A stretch of 64,000 bases of DNA from Reyranella sp. (GCF_004297265.1 NZ_SCUT01000063.1:1-64000); one strand, 5' to 3'; positions 15,678 to 23,983 are shown, counted from the stretch's first letter. The notes: a model not told the origin generated them from the letters alone. Numbers and translations are program-made.

Positions 15678-15697
15678 CCAACGTCCCCGCGCCCCTC

Positions 15698-16735
15698 GTG
15701 CCCGAGCAATCCCTCCCCTTCGTGATCGACAAGGACGCCGCGCTGGAACACCAGCTTGCCGCCCAGCGGGCGCGGCGCCCGGCCGATCCTCTCCTGTCCC
15801 TGGTCGTGCCGGTGTTCAACGAGGAGGAGACGATCGACCTCTTCCTCGCCACCGTGGTGCCCCTGCTCGAGCGCGACGGCGTCCGGTTCGAGATCGTCTT
15901 CGTGAACGACGGCTCGCGCGACGACACCTTCGCGCGCCTGTTCCATCGCGGCCGCGCCGACCGGCGTCTCCGCATCGTCAACCTGTCGCGCAACTTCGGC
16001 AAGGAGGCCGCTCTCACCGCCGGCATCGACCATGCACGTGGCGACGTCCTGATTCCCATGGACATCGACCTGCAGGATCCGCCCGAGCTGATCGGCTCGT
16101 TCATCGCGCGGTGGCGGGAAGGCTACGACATCGTCTACGGCATCCGTACCGCGCGCCACACCGACACGCGGGCCAAGCGGGTCTCGGCGGGCTGGTTCTA
16201 CCGGGTGTTCAATTCAATGTCGCCGGTGCGCATTCCGCCCAATGTCGGGGACTTCCGCCTGGTCGACCGCCGCGCCGTCGAGGTGCTGCGTCAGCTTCCC
16301 GAGCGCAACCGCTTCATGAAGGGCCTGTTCGCCTGGGTCGGCTTCAACTCGGTCGGCGTGCCCTACGAGCGGCCCGAGCGCGCGGCCGGCACGAGCAAGT
16401 TCAACTTCTGGCGGCTCTGGAACTTCGCCATCGACGGCGTGGTGAGCTTCTCGACCGCGCCGCTGCGCGCCTGGTTCTATGTCGGCCTGGTGATCGCCAC
16501 GGTGGCCGTGCTCTACGCGCTGTTCATCGTCACCCGCGTGCTGATCTTCGGCGTGGACACACCGGGCTACGCCTCGCTGCTGATCGCCATCCTGCTGATG
16601 GGCGCCATCCAGCTCCTGTCGCTGGGCATTATCGGCGAATATCTCGGCCGCCTGTTCGTCGAGGTGAAGGGCCGCCCGATCTATGTCGTCGAAGGCATCT
16701 ATGAAGATACCCCGCCGAAGCCGCCGGTGACCTGA
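15698..16735 (+). CDS. Polyprenyl-phosphate glycosyltransferase (GT2, GtrB/DPM1-like)
   Basis: This 345-residue protein has a GT2 domain: LSLVVPVFNEEETIDLF, FVNDGSRDDT, LSRNFGKEAALTAGIDHARG and the DxD-like MDIDLQDPPELI. Two C-terminal membrane helices follow (FYVGLVIATVAVLYALFIVT and LLIAILLMGAIQLLSLGIIG), then the EYLGRLFVEVKGRPIYVV tail. This is the architecture of GtrB/ArnC/DPM1 enzymes, which transfer a sugar from an NDP-sugar to a polyprenyl phosphate on the inner membrane. I chose the GTG at 15698; a GTG at 15722 also fits. A methyltransferase gene follows 6 bp later, so the lipid-linked sugar may be methylated. Confidence 0.9.
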   Translation: MPEQSLPFVIDKDAALEHQLAAQRARRPADPLLSLVVPVFNEEETIDLFLATVVPLLERDGVRFEIVFVNDGSRDDTFARLFHRGRADRRLRIVNLSRNFGKEAALTAGIDHARGDVLIPMDIDLQDPPELIGSFIARWREGYDIVYGIRTARHTDTRAKRVSAGWFYRVFNSMSPVRIPPNVGDFRLVDRRAVEVLRQLPERNRFMKGLFAWVGFNSVGVPYERPERAAGTSKFNFWRLWNFAIDGVVSFSTAPLRAWFYVGLVIATVAVLYALFIVTRVLIFGVDTPGYASLLIAILLMGAIQLLSLGIIGEYLGRLFVEVKGRPIYVVEGIYEDTPPKPPVT

Positions 16736-16741
16736 CCGTCG

Positions 16742-17446
16742 ATGGACCTCAAGGAAGAAGACATCCTGGGCGCCGACATCGGCAGCCACTGGTACTACCG
16801 CTCCAAGGCCGCCGCTCTGCGCCGCGCCGTCGGCTCGCTGGCCCCGATGCGGCTGCTCGACGTCGGCGCCGGCTCGGGCTTCTTCTCGCGCCATCTGCTC
16901 GAGCGAACGCCGGCCGAAAGCGCGCTCTGCGTCGACATCGGCTATGCGTCGGACCGCGACGACAGCGTCGCCGGCAAGCCGGTGCGCTATCGCCGCGACA
17001 CCGGCCCGACCGACTGCGACCTCGTGCTGATGATGGACGTGCTGGAGCATGTCGACGACGACCGCGGGCTGGTCCGTTACTATGCCGACAAGGTGCCGGC
17101 GGGCGCCCATTTCCTGGTGACCGTGCCGGCCTTCGCCTTCCTGTGGAGCGGCCACGACGTCTTCCTCGAGCACAAGCGCCGCTACCGCCTGCCCGAGATC
17201 GAGGCCGCGCTGCGCGACGCGGGCCTCGAGATCGTGCGCGGCAGCTACTATTTCGGCTTCGTGTTTCCCCTGGCGGCGGCGGTCCGCCTCGCCGATCGCA
17301 ACACCACCGAGCCACGCAGCAGCCTGAAGAAACAGGGCGCCGTCACCAACGGCATCCTCACCGCAATCTGCGCCACCGAACTCCCGCTCTTCCCCCTGAA
17401 CCGCCTCGCCGGCCTCTCCTGCTTCGTGCTGGCGCGGAAGCCGTAG
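16742..17446 (+). CDS. SAM-dependent class I methyltransferase
   Basis: This 234-residue enzyme has motif I LLDVGAGSGFFS, the post-I acid in ALCVDIGY, and LVLMMDVLEHVDDD (the conserved LEHV loop). VPAFAFLWSGHDVFLEHKRR follows, as seen in methyltransferases of surface-polysaccharide loci. The substrate is unknown. With a 6-bp gap from the glycosyltransferase it is almost certainly in the same operon. A C-terminal hydrophobic patch (YYFGFVFPLAAAVRLA) may associate with the membrane. Confidence 0.88.
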   Translation: MDLKEEDILGADIGSHWYYRSKAAALRRAVGSLAPMRLLDVGAGSGFFSRHLLERTPAESALCVDIGYASDRDDSVAGKPVRYRRDTGPTDCDLVLMMDVLEHVDDDRGLVRYYADKVPAGAHFLVTVPAFAFLWSGHDVFLEHKRRYRLPEIEAALRDAGLEIVRGSYYFGFVFPLAAAVRLADRNTTEPRSSLKKQGAVTNGILTAICATELPLFPLNRLAGLSCFVLARKP

Positions 17447-17447
17447 T

Positions 17448-17549
17448 CACCCCCTCACCTAACCTCTCCCTCTATCGGCGGCGAGGAACATGAGCGTGAA
17501 TTTCAGACTCCTCTCCCCCGATAGGGGGAGAGGTTGGGTGAGGGGGTTA
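17448..17549. repeat. CTCTCCCCC-type REP pair left of the DUF559 gene
   Basis: One unit (17448-17490) reads CACCCCCTCACCTAACCTCT and has a degenerate stem (CTATCGGCGGCGAGG). The second (17506-17549) is an excellent palindrome, CTCTCCCCCGATAGGGGG continuing as GAGAGGTTGGGTGAGGGGG. The two are reverse-oriented relative to one another. The second unit's tail points toward the DUF559 gene. Confidence 0.9.
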
Positions 17550-17594
17550 CGCACGAGCCTTAAAATCGGCACAACCATCGCGTTAATATCCGAT

Positions 17595-17984
17595 ATGAAT
17601 AATCGGAGAACTACGACCGCACGCGAGTTCAGAAGGGACAGCACCAAGCCCGAAAAGATTTGCTGGGAATTGCTTCGCGATCGCCGGCTGGCCGGCATCA
17701 AGTTTCGGCGGCAGCATCCGATCGGCCACTACTTCGCGGACTTCGCCTGCCTCTCGGCAAAGCTGGTCGTCGAGATCGACGGCGAACACTACGCATTTCA
17801 GCAGGAACGTGACGCGCGTCGCACTGCGTTCATGGAACTCGAGGGCTGGCGTGTCTTGCGATTCTGGGCAGTCGAAGTCTTCGAAAGTCCGGAGGGTATC
17901 TGGATCGCGATCGAAGCTGCGTTGAAGGAGCGGTGCCCCACCCCCTCACCTAGCCTCCCCCCCTATCGGGGGAGAGGAATATGA
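17595..17984 (+). CDS. DUF559 endonuclease-like protein (Vsr/PD-(D/E)xK fold)
   Basis: This 129-residue protein contains the DUF559 core, related to very-short-patch-repair and MutH-type endonucleases: WELLRDRRLAGIKFRRQHPI, GHYFADFACLSAKLVVEIDG with the metal-site D, E and D, EHY, and GWRVLRFWAVEV. The last 16 residues (CPTPSPSLPPYRGRGI) are encoded by the REP element at 17938-17978, and the stop lies just past it. The upstream frame likewise reads through the left REP. No Shine-Dalgarno precedes the ATG, and a TAATAT at 17584-17589 suggests a leaderless message. Target and role are unknown; the REP bracketing suggests a repeat-associated or mobile function. Confidence 0.8.
   Translation: MNNRRTTTAREFRRDSTKPEKICWELLRDRRLAGIKFRRQHPIGHYFADFACLSAKLVVEIDGEHYAFQQERDARRTAFMELEGWRVLRFWAVEVFESPEGIWIAIEAALKERCPTPSPSLPPYRGRGI
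17938..17978. repeat. CTCTCCCCC-type REP right of and inside the DUF559 3' end
   Basis: CCACCCCCTCACCTAGCCT is followed by the stem CCCCCCTATCGGGGG and GAGAGG. The unit is inverted relative to 17506-17549, so the two form long imperfect terminal inverted repeats around the DUF559 gene. It encodes the C-terminal residues of that protein. Confidence 0.9.
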
Positions 17985-17987
17985 AGG

Positions 17988-19106
17988 TCAGCCTGCCACC
18001 ACATCCTTCGAGACGATGCGCTTTCGCTTGGCGTTGATCTCGCGGAGCGTCACCATCATTTCCTCGGCGACGATGTCGCCGGGGATGCCGTCGCCTTCGG
18101 CCTCCAGCTCCTTCATGTCGACCCAGACGCCGTAGAGCGGCGCGGTGCGGGAGGTGATGATCCCGGCGTGCAGGAGCGTCTTGATCAGGACGCGGAAGAT
18201 ATTGGTGCTTTCCTTCAGGTTGGCGCGGCGGTCCTCGTCGGTGAAGACCTCCTTCATCGCGTCGCGCACCCACTGCCAGTCGAGCCCGTACTTGGCGTAG
18301 ATGACCTGCTTCTGCTCGGCGTTGATCAGGTTGAACAGCAGTGTCTGGAAAATCTGCGCCGCCCAGTCCTCGACCTTCCTGTGCTCCTCCTCGCTCAGAT
18401 GTCCTATCGTGCGTGACGCCCAGATGCGGCCGAAGCGGTGGTGGAAGGCCTCGTCGCTCATCACCAGCTGGACCAGCCGGCGCAGGACCGGGTCGTTGGT
18501 CTTGGCATTGAGCGTCGCGAAGGAACCCATGGCGATGCCTTCGATCAGCATCTGCATGCCGACGATCTTCTTGTAGACCTCCTCCGTCGTCACCAAATCG
18601 GTGAGAACGGTCGCGATGGTCTTGCCCACCGGCAGGGGGGCTCCCCAGCGGCGGCCGATATAGCGCGTGAACCCTGCAACATGCCGGGCCTCCTCGCGGG
18701 CCTGGTTGGCGGCGTACTCCTGGGCACCGGGGTCGAGCAGGATGTGGCACAGGCTGGCCGACAGGGAGAGCGCGCCCTGCTCCCCGTGCAGCAGGTTGGA
18801 GATCGACCAGTGCATGACGTCGTTGCCGAGCCCGATCCTCTGGCCCTCGTCCAGCCGGTCCGCCACCGCGCTTTTCAGCTCGACTACCGTATCCAGCGGC
18901 ATGATGGACGTCGTCGACATGTCGAACGGCTGGTCGAAGTCGATATAGCTCTTGTCGAACGGGTCCCAGAAATGGTCGTGGGTGGCCGAAATGATGCCGT
19001 CGAAGGCGTCCGTCCGGCGCCCATAACGGGGCACTTCCAGCATCGCCGGAAAATCCTCGCGCCCGACCGTGTCATAGGCCTTGTCGTAAGTGATTTGCTG
19101 GGCCAT
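17988..19106 (-). CDS. Ferritin-like diiron protein (AurF/RNR-like oxygenase family)
   Basis: This 372-residue all-helical protein shows the spaced carboxylate and histidine ligands of a ferritin-like diiron site: HGEQGALSLSASL, AREEARHVAGFTRYI (ExxH), GMQMLIEGIAMGSF and MSDEAFHHRFG (ExxH). This resembles AurF-type N-oxygenases and the R2-like ligand-binding oxidases. It would activate O2 on an unknown substrate. Its length exceeds ferritins and suits the oxygenases. The ATG at 19106 lies 140 bp from the divergent purC start. The 3' end is 3 bp from the convergent DUF559 stop. Confidence 0.75.
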   Translation of the reverse strand: MAQQITYDKAYDTVGREDFPAMLEVPRYGRRTDAFDGIISATHDHFWDPFDKSYIDFDQPFDMSTTSIMPLDTVVELKSAVADRLDEGQRIGLGNDVMHWSISNLLHGEQGALSLSASLCHILLDPGAQEYAANQAREEARHVAGFTRYIGRRWGAPLPVGKTIATVLTDLVTTEEVYKKIVGMQMLIEGIAMGSFATLNAKTNDPVLRRLVQLVMSDEAFHHRFGRIWASRTIGHLSEEEHRKVEDWAAQIFQTLLFNLINAEQKQVIYAKYGLDWQWVRDAMKEVFTDEDRRANLKESTNIFRVLIKTLLHAGIITSRTAPLYGVWVDMKELEAEGDGIPGDIVAEEMMVTLREINAKRKRIVSKDVVAG

Positions 19107-19246
19107 GTGAGGCCTCCTGTTCCACGGTCAATATGACGACCCCGTCACCTTTTTCAATGGATTTTTCCCCAATACCGGAGCATGGCGTTTCCGCCATATT
19201 CCGCCCGAACGGCGGGCGATCCGCATCGCCCGCGCAGGAGTGAGAC

Positions 19247-20011
19247 ATGTCCCGCCGTCGCCGCATCTACGAGGGCAAGGCCAAGACCTTGTTCGAGGGA
19301 CCCGAACCCGGGACGATCGTCCAGTACTTCAAGGACGACGCGACCGCGTTCAACAACCAGAAAAAGGGGGTGATCACCGGCAAGGGGGTGATCAACAACC
19401 GCATCTCCGAGTTCCTGATGACCAAGCTTGGCGAGATCGGGGTGCCCACGCATTTCATCCGCCGCCTGAACATGCGCGAGCAGCTCATCCGGCAGGTCGA
19501 GATCATCCCGCTGGAGGTGGTGGTCCGCAACGTCGCGGCCGGCTCCTTCGCCAAGCGCTTCGGCGTCGAGGAAGGCACGCAGCTCCCCCGTTCGATCATG
19601 GAGTTCTTCTACAAGAACGATACGCTGGGCGACCCGATGGTCACCGAGGAGCACATCACCGCCTTTGGCTGGGCGACACCGCAGGACCTCGACGACATCG
19701 TGGCGCTGACCTTGCGCGTGAACGACTTCCTGTTCGGCCTGTTCCTCGGCTGCGGCATCAAGCTGATCGACTTCAAGATCGAGTTCGGCCGCCTCTACGA
19801 GGACGACATGGTCCGGATCGTGCTGGCCGACGAGATCAGCCCCGATTCGTGCCGGCTGTGGGACCTCAGGACCAACGAGAAGATGGACAAGGACCGGTTC
19901 CGCCGCGACCTCGGCAAGGTCGAGGAAGCCTACCAGGAAGTGGCGCGGCGCCTCGGCATCCTCATCGACCAGGGACCGGGCGACGTGCGCGGCCCCACCA
20001 CGCTGCAGTAA
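19247..20011 (+). CDS. purC: Phosphoribosylaminoimidazole-succinocarboxamide synthase
   Basis: This 254-residue SAICAR synthetase catalyses the ATP-dependent joining of aspartate to CAIR in de novo purine synthesis. Family hallmarks are RIYEGKAKTLFEGPEPGTIV, FNNQKKGVITGKGVINNRIS, HFIRRLNMREQLIRQVEIIP, LEVVVRNVAAGSFAKRFG, and LIDFKIEFG with DEISPDSCRLWD. The ATG at 19247 follows GCAGGAGTGAGAC, a good ribosome-binding site. It opens the purC-purS-purQ-purL run; purS begins 9 bp after its stop. Confidence 0.97.
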   Translation: MSRRRRIYEGKAKTLFEGPEPGTIVQYFKDDATAFNNQKKGVITGKGVINNRISEFLMTKLGEIGVPTHFIRRLNMREQLIRQVEIIPLEVVVRNVAAGSFAKRFGVEEGTQLPRSIMEFFYKNDTLGDPMVTEEHITAFGWATPQDLDDIVALTLRVNDFLFGLFLGCGIKLIDFKIEFGRLYEDDMVRIVLADEISPDSCRLWDLRTNEKMDKDRFRRDLGKVEEAYQEVARRLGILIDQGPGDVRGPTTLQ

Positions 20012-20020
20012 AGAGGCGAC

Positions 20021-20263
20021 ATGAAAGCCAGAGTCCACGTGACCCTCAAGAACGGCGTGCTCGACCCCCAGGGCAAGGCCATCGGACATTCGCTCAACCG
20101 GCTGGGCTTCCCCGAGGTCGGCGACGTGCGCCAGGGCAAGTTCATCGAACTCGAACTCGCCGAGACCGACAAGGCGAAGGCCAAGGCCCGCGTCGAGGAG
20201 ATGTGCAGGAAGCTTCTCGCCAACATGGTGATCGAGAACTACTCGATCGAACTGGTGGGCTGA
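20021..20263 (+). CDS. purS: Phosphoribosylformylglycinamidine synthase subunit PurS
   Basis: This 80-residue small subunit (KARVHVTLKNGVLDPQGKAI, FPEVGDVRQGKFIELEL, MCRKLLANMVIENYSIEL) bridges PurQ and small-type PurL in the FGAM synthase complex, channelling ammonia. AGAGGCGAC precedes the ATG. A 109-bp spacer holding a palindromic repeat separates it from purQ, which is unusual because these genes normally abut. Confidence 0.96.
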   Translation: MKARVHVTLKNGVLDPQGKAIGHSLNRLGFPEVGDVRQGKFIELELAETDKAKAKARVEEMCRKLLANMVIENYSIELVG

Positions 20264-20288
20264 TGATCACGTCGCGTCTTGGCTGGGG

Positions 20289-20353
20289 GCGCGCCACTCC
20301 AGTGGCGCGATCTTCGTCTTCATCAACAACGACGCGCCACGGAGTGGCGCGCC
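20289..20353. repeat. GCGCCACT palindrome, copy 2, inside the purine operon
   Basis: Two palindromic units, GCGCGCCACTCCAGTGGCGC at 20289-20308 and CGCGCCACGGAGTGGCGCG starting at 20333, are separated by about 24 bases in the purS-purQ spacer. Their core matches the repeat at 8289-8355. Paired, they can form a long hairpin in the operon mRNA. Confidence 0.88.
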
Positions 20354-20372
20354 GCCAGCGGAAGATCATGAA

Positions 20373-21065
20373 ATGAAAGCCGCAGTCCTCGTCTTCCCCG
20401 GCTCCAATCGCGAAGGCGACGTGGCGCAGGCGATCGAGCTGGTCACCGGACGCCGGCCGCAGATGGTGTGGCACGGCGACGGCGACTTCGAGAAGGTCGA
20501 CCTCATCGTGGTGCCGGGCGGGTTCTCCTACGGCGACTATCTGCGCTGCGGCGCGATGGCCGCGCAGTCGCCGGTGATGGCCGAGGTCAAGAAGCGCGCC
20601 GCCCAGGGCGTGCCGGTTCTCGGCATCTGCAACGGCTTCCAGATCGTGACCGAGGCCGGCCTCCTGCCGGGCACGCTGATGCGCAACTCGCACCTCAAGT
20701 TCGTCTGCGCCGACGTCCATCTCCGGGTCGAGACCAGCCAGAGCCTGTTCACCAACCGCTACCAGGCGGGCCAGGTGATCAAGGTGCCGGTCGCCCATGC
20801 CGAGGGCAACTATTTCGCCGATGCCGACACGATGAAGCGGCTCGAGGATCGTGGCCAGATCGCCTTCCGCTACTGCGGGCCCGACGGCTCGATCGTCGAC
20901 GGGCGCGGCAATCCCAACGGCTCGAGCAGCAACATCGCCGGCGTCTTCAACGACACCAAGACGGTGCTGGGGCTGATGCCCCATCCCGAGAACGCGGTGG
21001 AGCCGATGTTCGGCGGCACCGATGGCAAGGCCCTGTTCGAGGGCATGGTGGAAGCCCTTTCGTGA
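20373..21065 (+). CDS. purQ: Phosphoribosylformylglycinamidine synthase glutaminase PurQ
   Basis: This 230-residue class I glutamine amidotransferase supplies ammonia to PurL. The catalytic Cys is in PVLGICNGFQIVTEAGLLPG; the His/Glu pair is in GLMPHPENAVEP. KAAVLVFPGSNREGDVAQAI is the family N-terminus, and YFADADTMKRLEDRGQIAFR is the usual hinge. The ATG at 20373 starts at the conserved KAAVLVFPG. It follows the palindrome-bearing spacer and is 10 bp from purL. Confidence 0.97.
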   Translation: MKAAVLVFPGSNREGDVAQAIELVTGRRPQMVWHGDGDFEKVDLIVVPGGFSYGDYLRCGAMAAQSPVMAEVKKRAAQGVPVLGICNGFQIVTEAGLLPGTLMRNSHLKFVCADVHLRVETSQSLFTNRYQAGQVIKVPVAHAEGNYFADADTMKRLEDRGQIAFRYCGPDGSIVDGRGNPNGSSSNIAGVFNDTKTVLGLMPHPENAVEPMFGGTDGKALFEGMVEALS

Positions 21066-21075
21066 GAGACGCGTC

Positions 21076-23340
21076 GTGACCGTTGCCCCGGAAAAGAACC
21101 CGCCCGTCAAGCTGCCGAACGAGCCGGCGATCACCCCGCAGATCGTGGCCGAGCACGGTCTGGCGCCGGACGAGTACGAGCGCCTGCTCAAGATCATGGG
21201 GCGCACGCCCACGATGGTGGAGCTCGGCATCTTCTCGGCGATGTGGAGCGAGCACTGCTCCTACAAGTCCTCGAAAGTGTGGCTGAAGAAGCTGCCGACC
21301 AAGGCGCCGTGGGTCATCCAGGGGCCGGGCGAGAATGCCGGCGTCATCGACATCGGCGACGGCCAGGCCGCCATCTTCAAGATGGAGAGCCACAACCATC
21401 CTTCCTACATCGAGCCCTATCAGGGCGCGGCGACGGGCGTCGGCGGCATCCTGCGCGACGTCTTCACGATGGGCGCGCGGCCGGTGGCCAACCTCAACGC
21501 GCTGCGCTTCGGCGATCCGGAGAACGCCAAGACGCGGCACCTCGTGTCCGGCGTGGTGGCCGGCATCGCAGGCTACGGCAACTGCATGGGCATTCCCACC
21601 GTGGGCGGCGAGACCAATTTCCATGCCGCCTACAACGGCAACATCCTGGTCAACGCCATGACCGTGGGCGTCGCCGCGACCGACAAGATCTTCTATGCGG
21701 CCGCCGCCGGCATCGGCAATCCGATGGTCTATGTCGGCTCCAGGACCGGCCGCGACGGCATCCACGGCGCCACCATGTCCTCGACCGAGTTCAACGAGGA
21801 CAGCGAGAGCAAGCGCCCGACGGTGCAGGTCGGCGACCCCTTCGTCGAGAAGCTTCTGCTGGAGGCCTGCCTCGAGCTGATGGCGACCGACGCCATCATC
21901 GCCATCCAGGACATGGGCGCGGCCGGCCTCACGTCCTCCTCCTTCGAGATGGCGGCCAAGGGCGGGCTCGGCCTGGTCATGGAGCTCGACAAGGTGCCGA
22001 TGCGCGAGACCGGCATGAATCCCTACGAGCTGATGCTGTCGGAGAGCCAGGAGCGCATGCTCATGGTGCTGAAGCCCGGCCGCGAGGACGAGGCGCGCAA
22101 GATCTTCGAGAAGTGGGAACTCGACTTCGCCGTGATCGGCCATCTCACCGATACCGAGCGCATGGTGCTGACCTGGCACGGCGACGTGGTGGGCAACATC
22201 CCGATCCCGCCGCTGGTCACCGAAGCGCCGATGTACGAGCGGCCGTGGACCCTGACGCCGCTGCCGGCCGAGCTGGATGCCGCCAAGGTGCCGGCGCCGG
22301 AAGACTGGAAGGCCTCGCTGCTCACCCTGATGAGCTGCCCCGATCTCGCGAGCAAGGCGTGGATCTGGCACCAGTACGACCATCTCATCATGGGCAACAC
22401 GGCGATCCGGCCGCAGGGCGGTGACGCCGCGCTGGTGCGCGTGCCCGCCGCGCCCCAGGGCACCAAGAGCGCCGGCCATAAGGGTCTCGCCATGACGTCG
22501 GACTGCACGCCGCGCTACGTGCAGGCCCATCCCGAGACCGGCGGCCGCCAGGCCGTGGCTGAAGCATGGCGCAACATCACCGCCGTCGGCGCCCGGCCGC
22601 TCGCCGTGACCGACAACATGAACTTCGGCAACCCGCAGAAGCCCGAGATCATGGGCCAGTTCGCCGGCGCCATCATGGGCATGGCCGAGGCCTGCACCGC
22701 TCTCGACTTCCCCGTCGTGTCGGGCAACGTCTCGCTCTACAACGAGACCGAGGGCCGGCCGATCCTGCCGACCCCGACCATCGGCGCGGTGGGCGTGATC
22801 GACGACATTGCGACCTCGGCGGGTTCGCGCCTCGACCAGTCGGGCCTCGCCCTTGTGTTGATCGGCGAGACGAAGGGCTGGCTCGGCCAGTCGATCTATC
22901 TCCGCGAGTTGCACGGCCGCGAGGAAGGGGCGCCGCCGCCGGTCGATCTCGCCGTCGAGCGTCGCAACGGCGACTTCGTGCGCGGCCAGATCGTCGGTCG
23001 CCGCGTCCATGCCTGCCACGACCTCTCCGACGGCGGCCTGCTCGTGGCGCTCGCAGAAATGTGCCTCTCTGGCGGCACCGGCGCCTGCATCAAGCTCCCC
23101 CAGGGCATCGCCGCCCCGCACGCCTATCTCTACGGCGAGGACCAGGGTCGCTACCTGATCGCCACCGACGATGGCGGCGCCCTCGTCGAGGCCGCACAAA
23201 AGGCAGGCGTCCCGGCCGTCCTGCTGGGCTATTCCGGCGGGCCGAACATCACGGTCGACGGGTTGCTCAGCGTGCCGCTCCAGGAGCTGCGCAATGCCCA
23301 CGAGGACTGGCTGCCCGGTTACATGAACAGCGCCGCCTGA
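21076..23340 (+). CDS. purL: Phosphoribosylformylglycinamidine synthase subunit PurL
   Basis: This 754-residue small-type PurL converts FGAR to FGAM with ATP and ammonia. Signatures include FSAMWSEHCSYKSSKVWLKK, GPGENAGVIDIGDGQAAIFK, MESHNHPSYIEPYQGAATGV, GGILRDVFTMGARPVA, QDMGAAGLTSSSFEMAAKGG and the C-terminal CHDLSDGGLLVALAEMCLSG. The GTG at 21076 with GAGAG upstream begins 10 bp after purQ and keeps the usual N-terminus; the longer frame overlaps purQ. bolA follows 9 bp after the stop. Confidence 0.97.
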   Translation: MTVAPEKNPPVKLPNEPAITPQIVAEHGLAPDEYERLLKIMGRTPTMVELGIFSAMWSEHCSYKSSKVWLKKLPTKAPWVIQGPGENAGVIDIGDGQAAIFKMESHNHPSYIEPYQGAATGVGGILRDVFTMGARPVANLNALRFGDPENAKTRHLVSGVVAGIAGYGNCMGIPTVGGETNFHAAYNGNILVNAMTVGVAATDKIFYAAAAGIGNPMVYVGSRTGRDGIHGATMSSTEFNEDSESKRPTVQVGDPFVEKLLLEACLELMATDAIIAIQDMGAAGLTSSSFEMAAKGGLGLVMELDKVPMRETGMNPYELMLSESQERMLMVLKPGREDEARKIFEKWELDFAVIGHLTDTERMVLTWHGDVVGNIPIPPLVTEAPMYERPWTLTPLPAELDAAKVPAPEDWKASLLTLMSCPDLASKAWIWHQYDHLIMGNTAIRPQGGDAALVRVPAAPQGTKSAGHKGLAMTSDCTPRYVQAHPETGGRQAVAEAWRNITAVGARPLAVTDNMNFGNPQKPEIMGQFAGAIMGMAEACTALDFPVVSGNVSLYNETEGRPILPTPTIGAVGVIDDIATSAGSRLDQSGLALVLIGETKGWLGQSIYLRELHGREEGAPPPVDLAVERRNGDFVRGQIVGRRVHACHDLSDGGLLVALAEMCLSGGTGACIKLPQGIAAPHAYLYGEDQGRYLIATDDGGALVEAAQKAGVPAVLLGYSGGPNITVDGLLSVPLQELRNAHEDWLPGYMNSAA

Positions 23341-23349
23341 GGATTTCTC

Positions 23350-23586
23350 ATGCCCATGCAAGCAGACGACATCATTCGCCTCATCAAGGACGGTATCCCG
23401 GACGCCGAGGTCGAGATCCAGGACCTCGCCGGCGACGGCGATCACTATGCAGCAACGGTCATTTCGGCCGCTTTTGCCGGCAAATCGAAGATCCAGCAGC
23501 ACCAGATGGTCTATGGCGCGCTGGGCGGCCGCATGGGGGGCGTTCTCCACGCCCTCAAGCTGACCACCATGGCGCAGCGACCCTGA
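23350..23586 (+). CDS. bolA: BolA-family protein
   Basis: This 78-residue BolA protein has the family core DAEVEIQDLAGDGDHYAATV, then GKSKIQQHQMVYGALGG, whose His is the cluster-ligand candidate, and HALKLTTMA. BolA proteins bind monothiol glutaredoxins through a shared [2Fe-2S] cluster and tune iron and redox regulation. The next gene is exactly such a glutaredoxin. AGGATTTCTC precedes the ATG, 9 bp after purL, so it is probably transcribed with the purine genes. Confidence 0.93.
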   Translation: MPMQADDIIRLIKDGIPDAEVEIQDLAGDGDHYAATVISAAFAGKSKIQQHQMVYGALGGRMGGVLHALKLTTMAQRP

Positions 23587-23641
23587 ACGCCCTATATTCA
23601 GGCAACCCCCGCGCCCCGAAGGCGCCCCACGGAGATCGATC

Positions 23642-23983
23642 ATGAGCGAACCCCAGGTGTTCGAGCGTATCCGCGACGAGATCGGCAAGAACGACGTTCT
23701 GCTGTTCATGAAGGGCACGCCCGTGTTTCCCCAGTGCGGCTTCTCGGCCGCGGTGGTCGACGTGCTGAGCCAGCTCGGCGTGAAGTTCCATGGCATCAAC
23801 ATCCTCGTCGATCCGGAACTTCGCCAGGGCATCAAGGAATTCAGCCAGTGGCCGACGATCCCCCAGCTCTACGTGAAGGGCGAGTTCATCGGCGGCTGCG
23901 ACATCATCCGCGAGATGTTCGAGACGGGTGAACTCGAGCAGGTCTTCAAGGAAAAGGGCGTGGCGCTGGCGGAAGCCGCGTAA
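23642..23983 (+). CDS. grxD: Monothiol glutaredoxin GrxD
   Basis: This 113-residue class II monothiol glutaredoxin has the CGFS active site in KGTPVFPQCGFSAAVVDVLS, then the glutathione-binding WPTIPQLYVKGEFIGGCDII. It coordinates a [2Fe-2S] cluster with glutathione and BolA for cluster delivery. GGAG precedes the ATG. A TATATT at 23593-23598 in the 55-bp gap may give it a private promoter in addition to read-through from purL-bolA. A strong terminator follows. Confidence 0.95.
   Translation: MSEPQVFERIRDEIGKNDVLLFMKGTPVFPQCGFSAAVVDVLSQLGVKFHGINILVDPELRQGIKEFSQWPTIPQLYVKGEFIGGCDIIREMFETGELEQVFKEKGVALAEAA

Noticed and set aside
13743..17978. Clustered CTCTCCCCC repeats considered as a CRISPR array
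   Set aside because: The units are palindromic, alternate in orientation and have no regular unique spacers. No cas genes are near.
20947..23835. 962-codon open frame on the minus strand opposite purL-bolA-grxD
   Set aside because: It is the antisense shadow of purL, a strongly conserved gene. High GC produces long antisense frames; the His/Asp/Gly/Arg-rich product has no domain.
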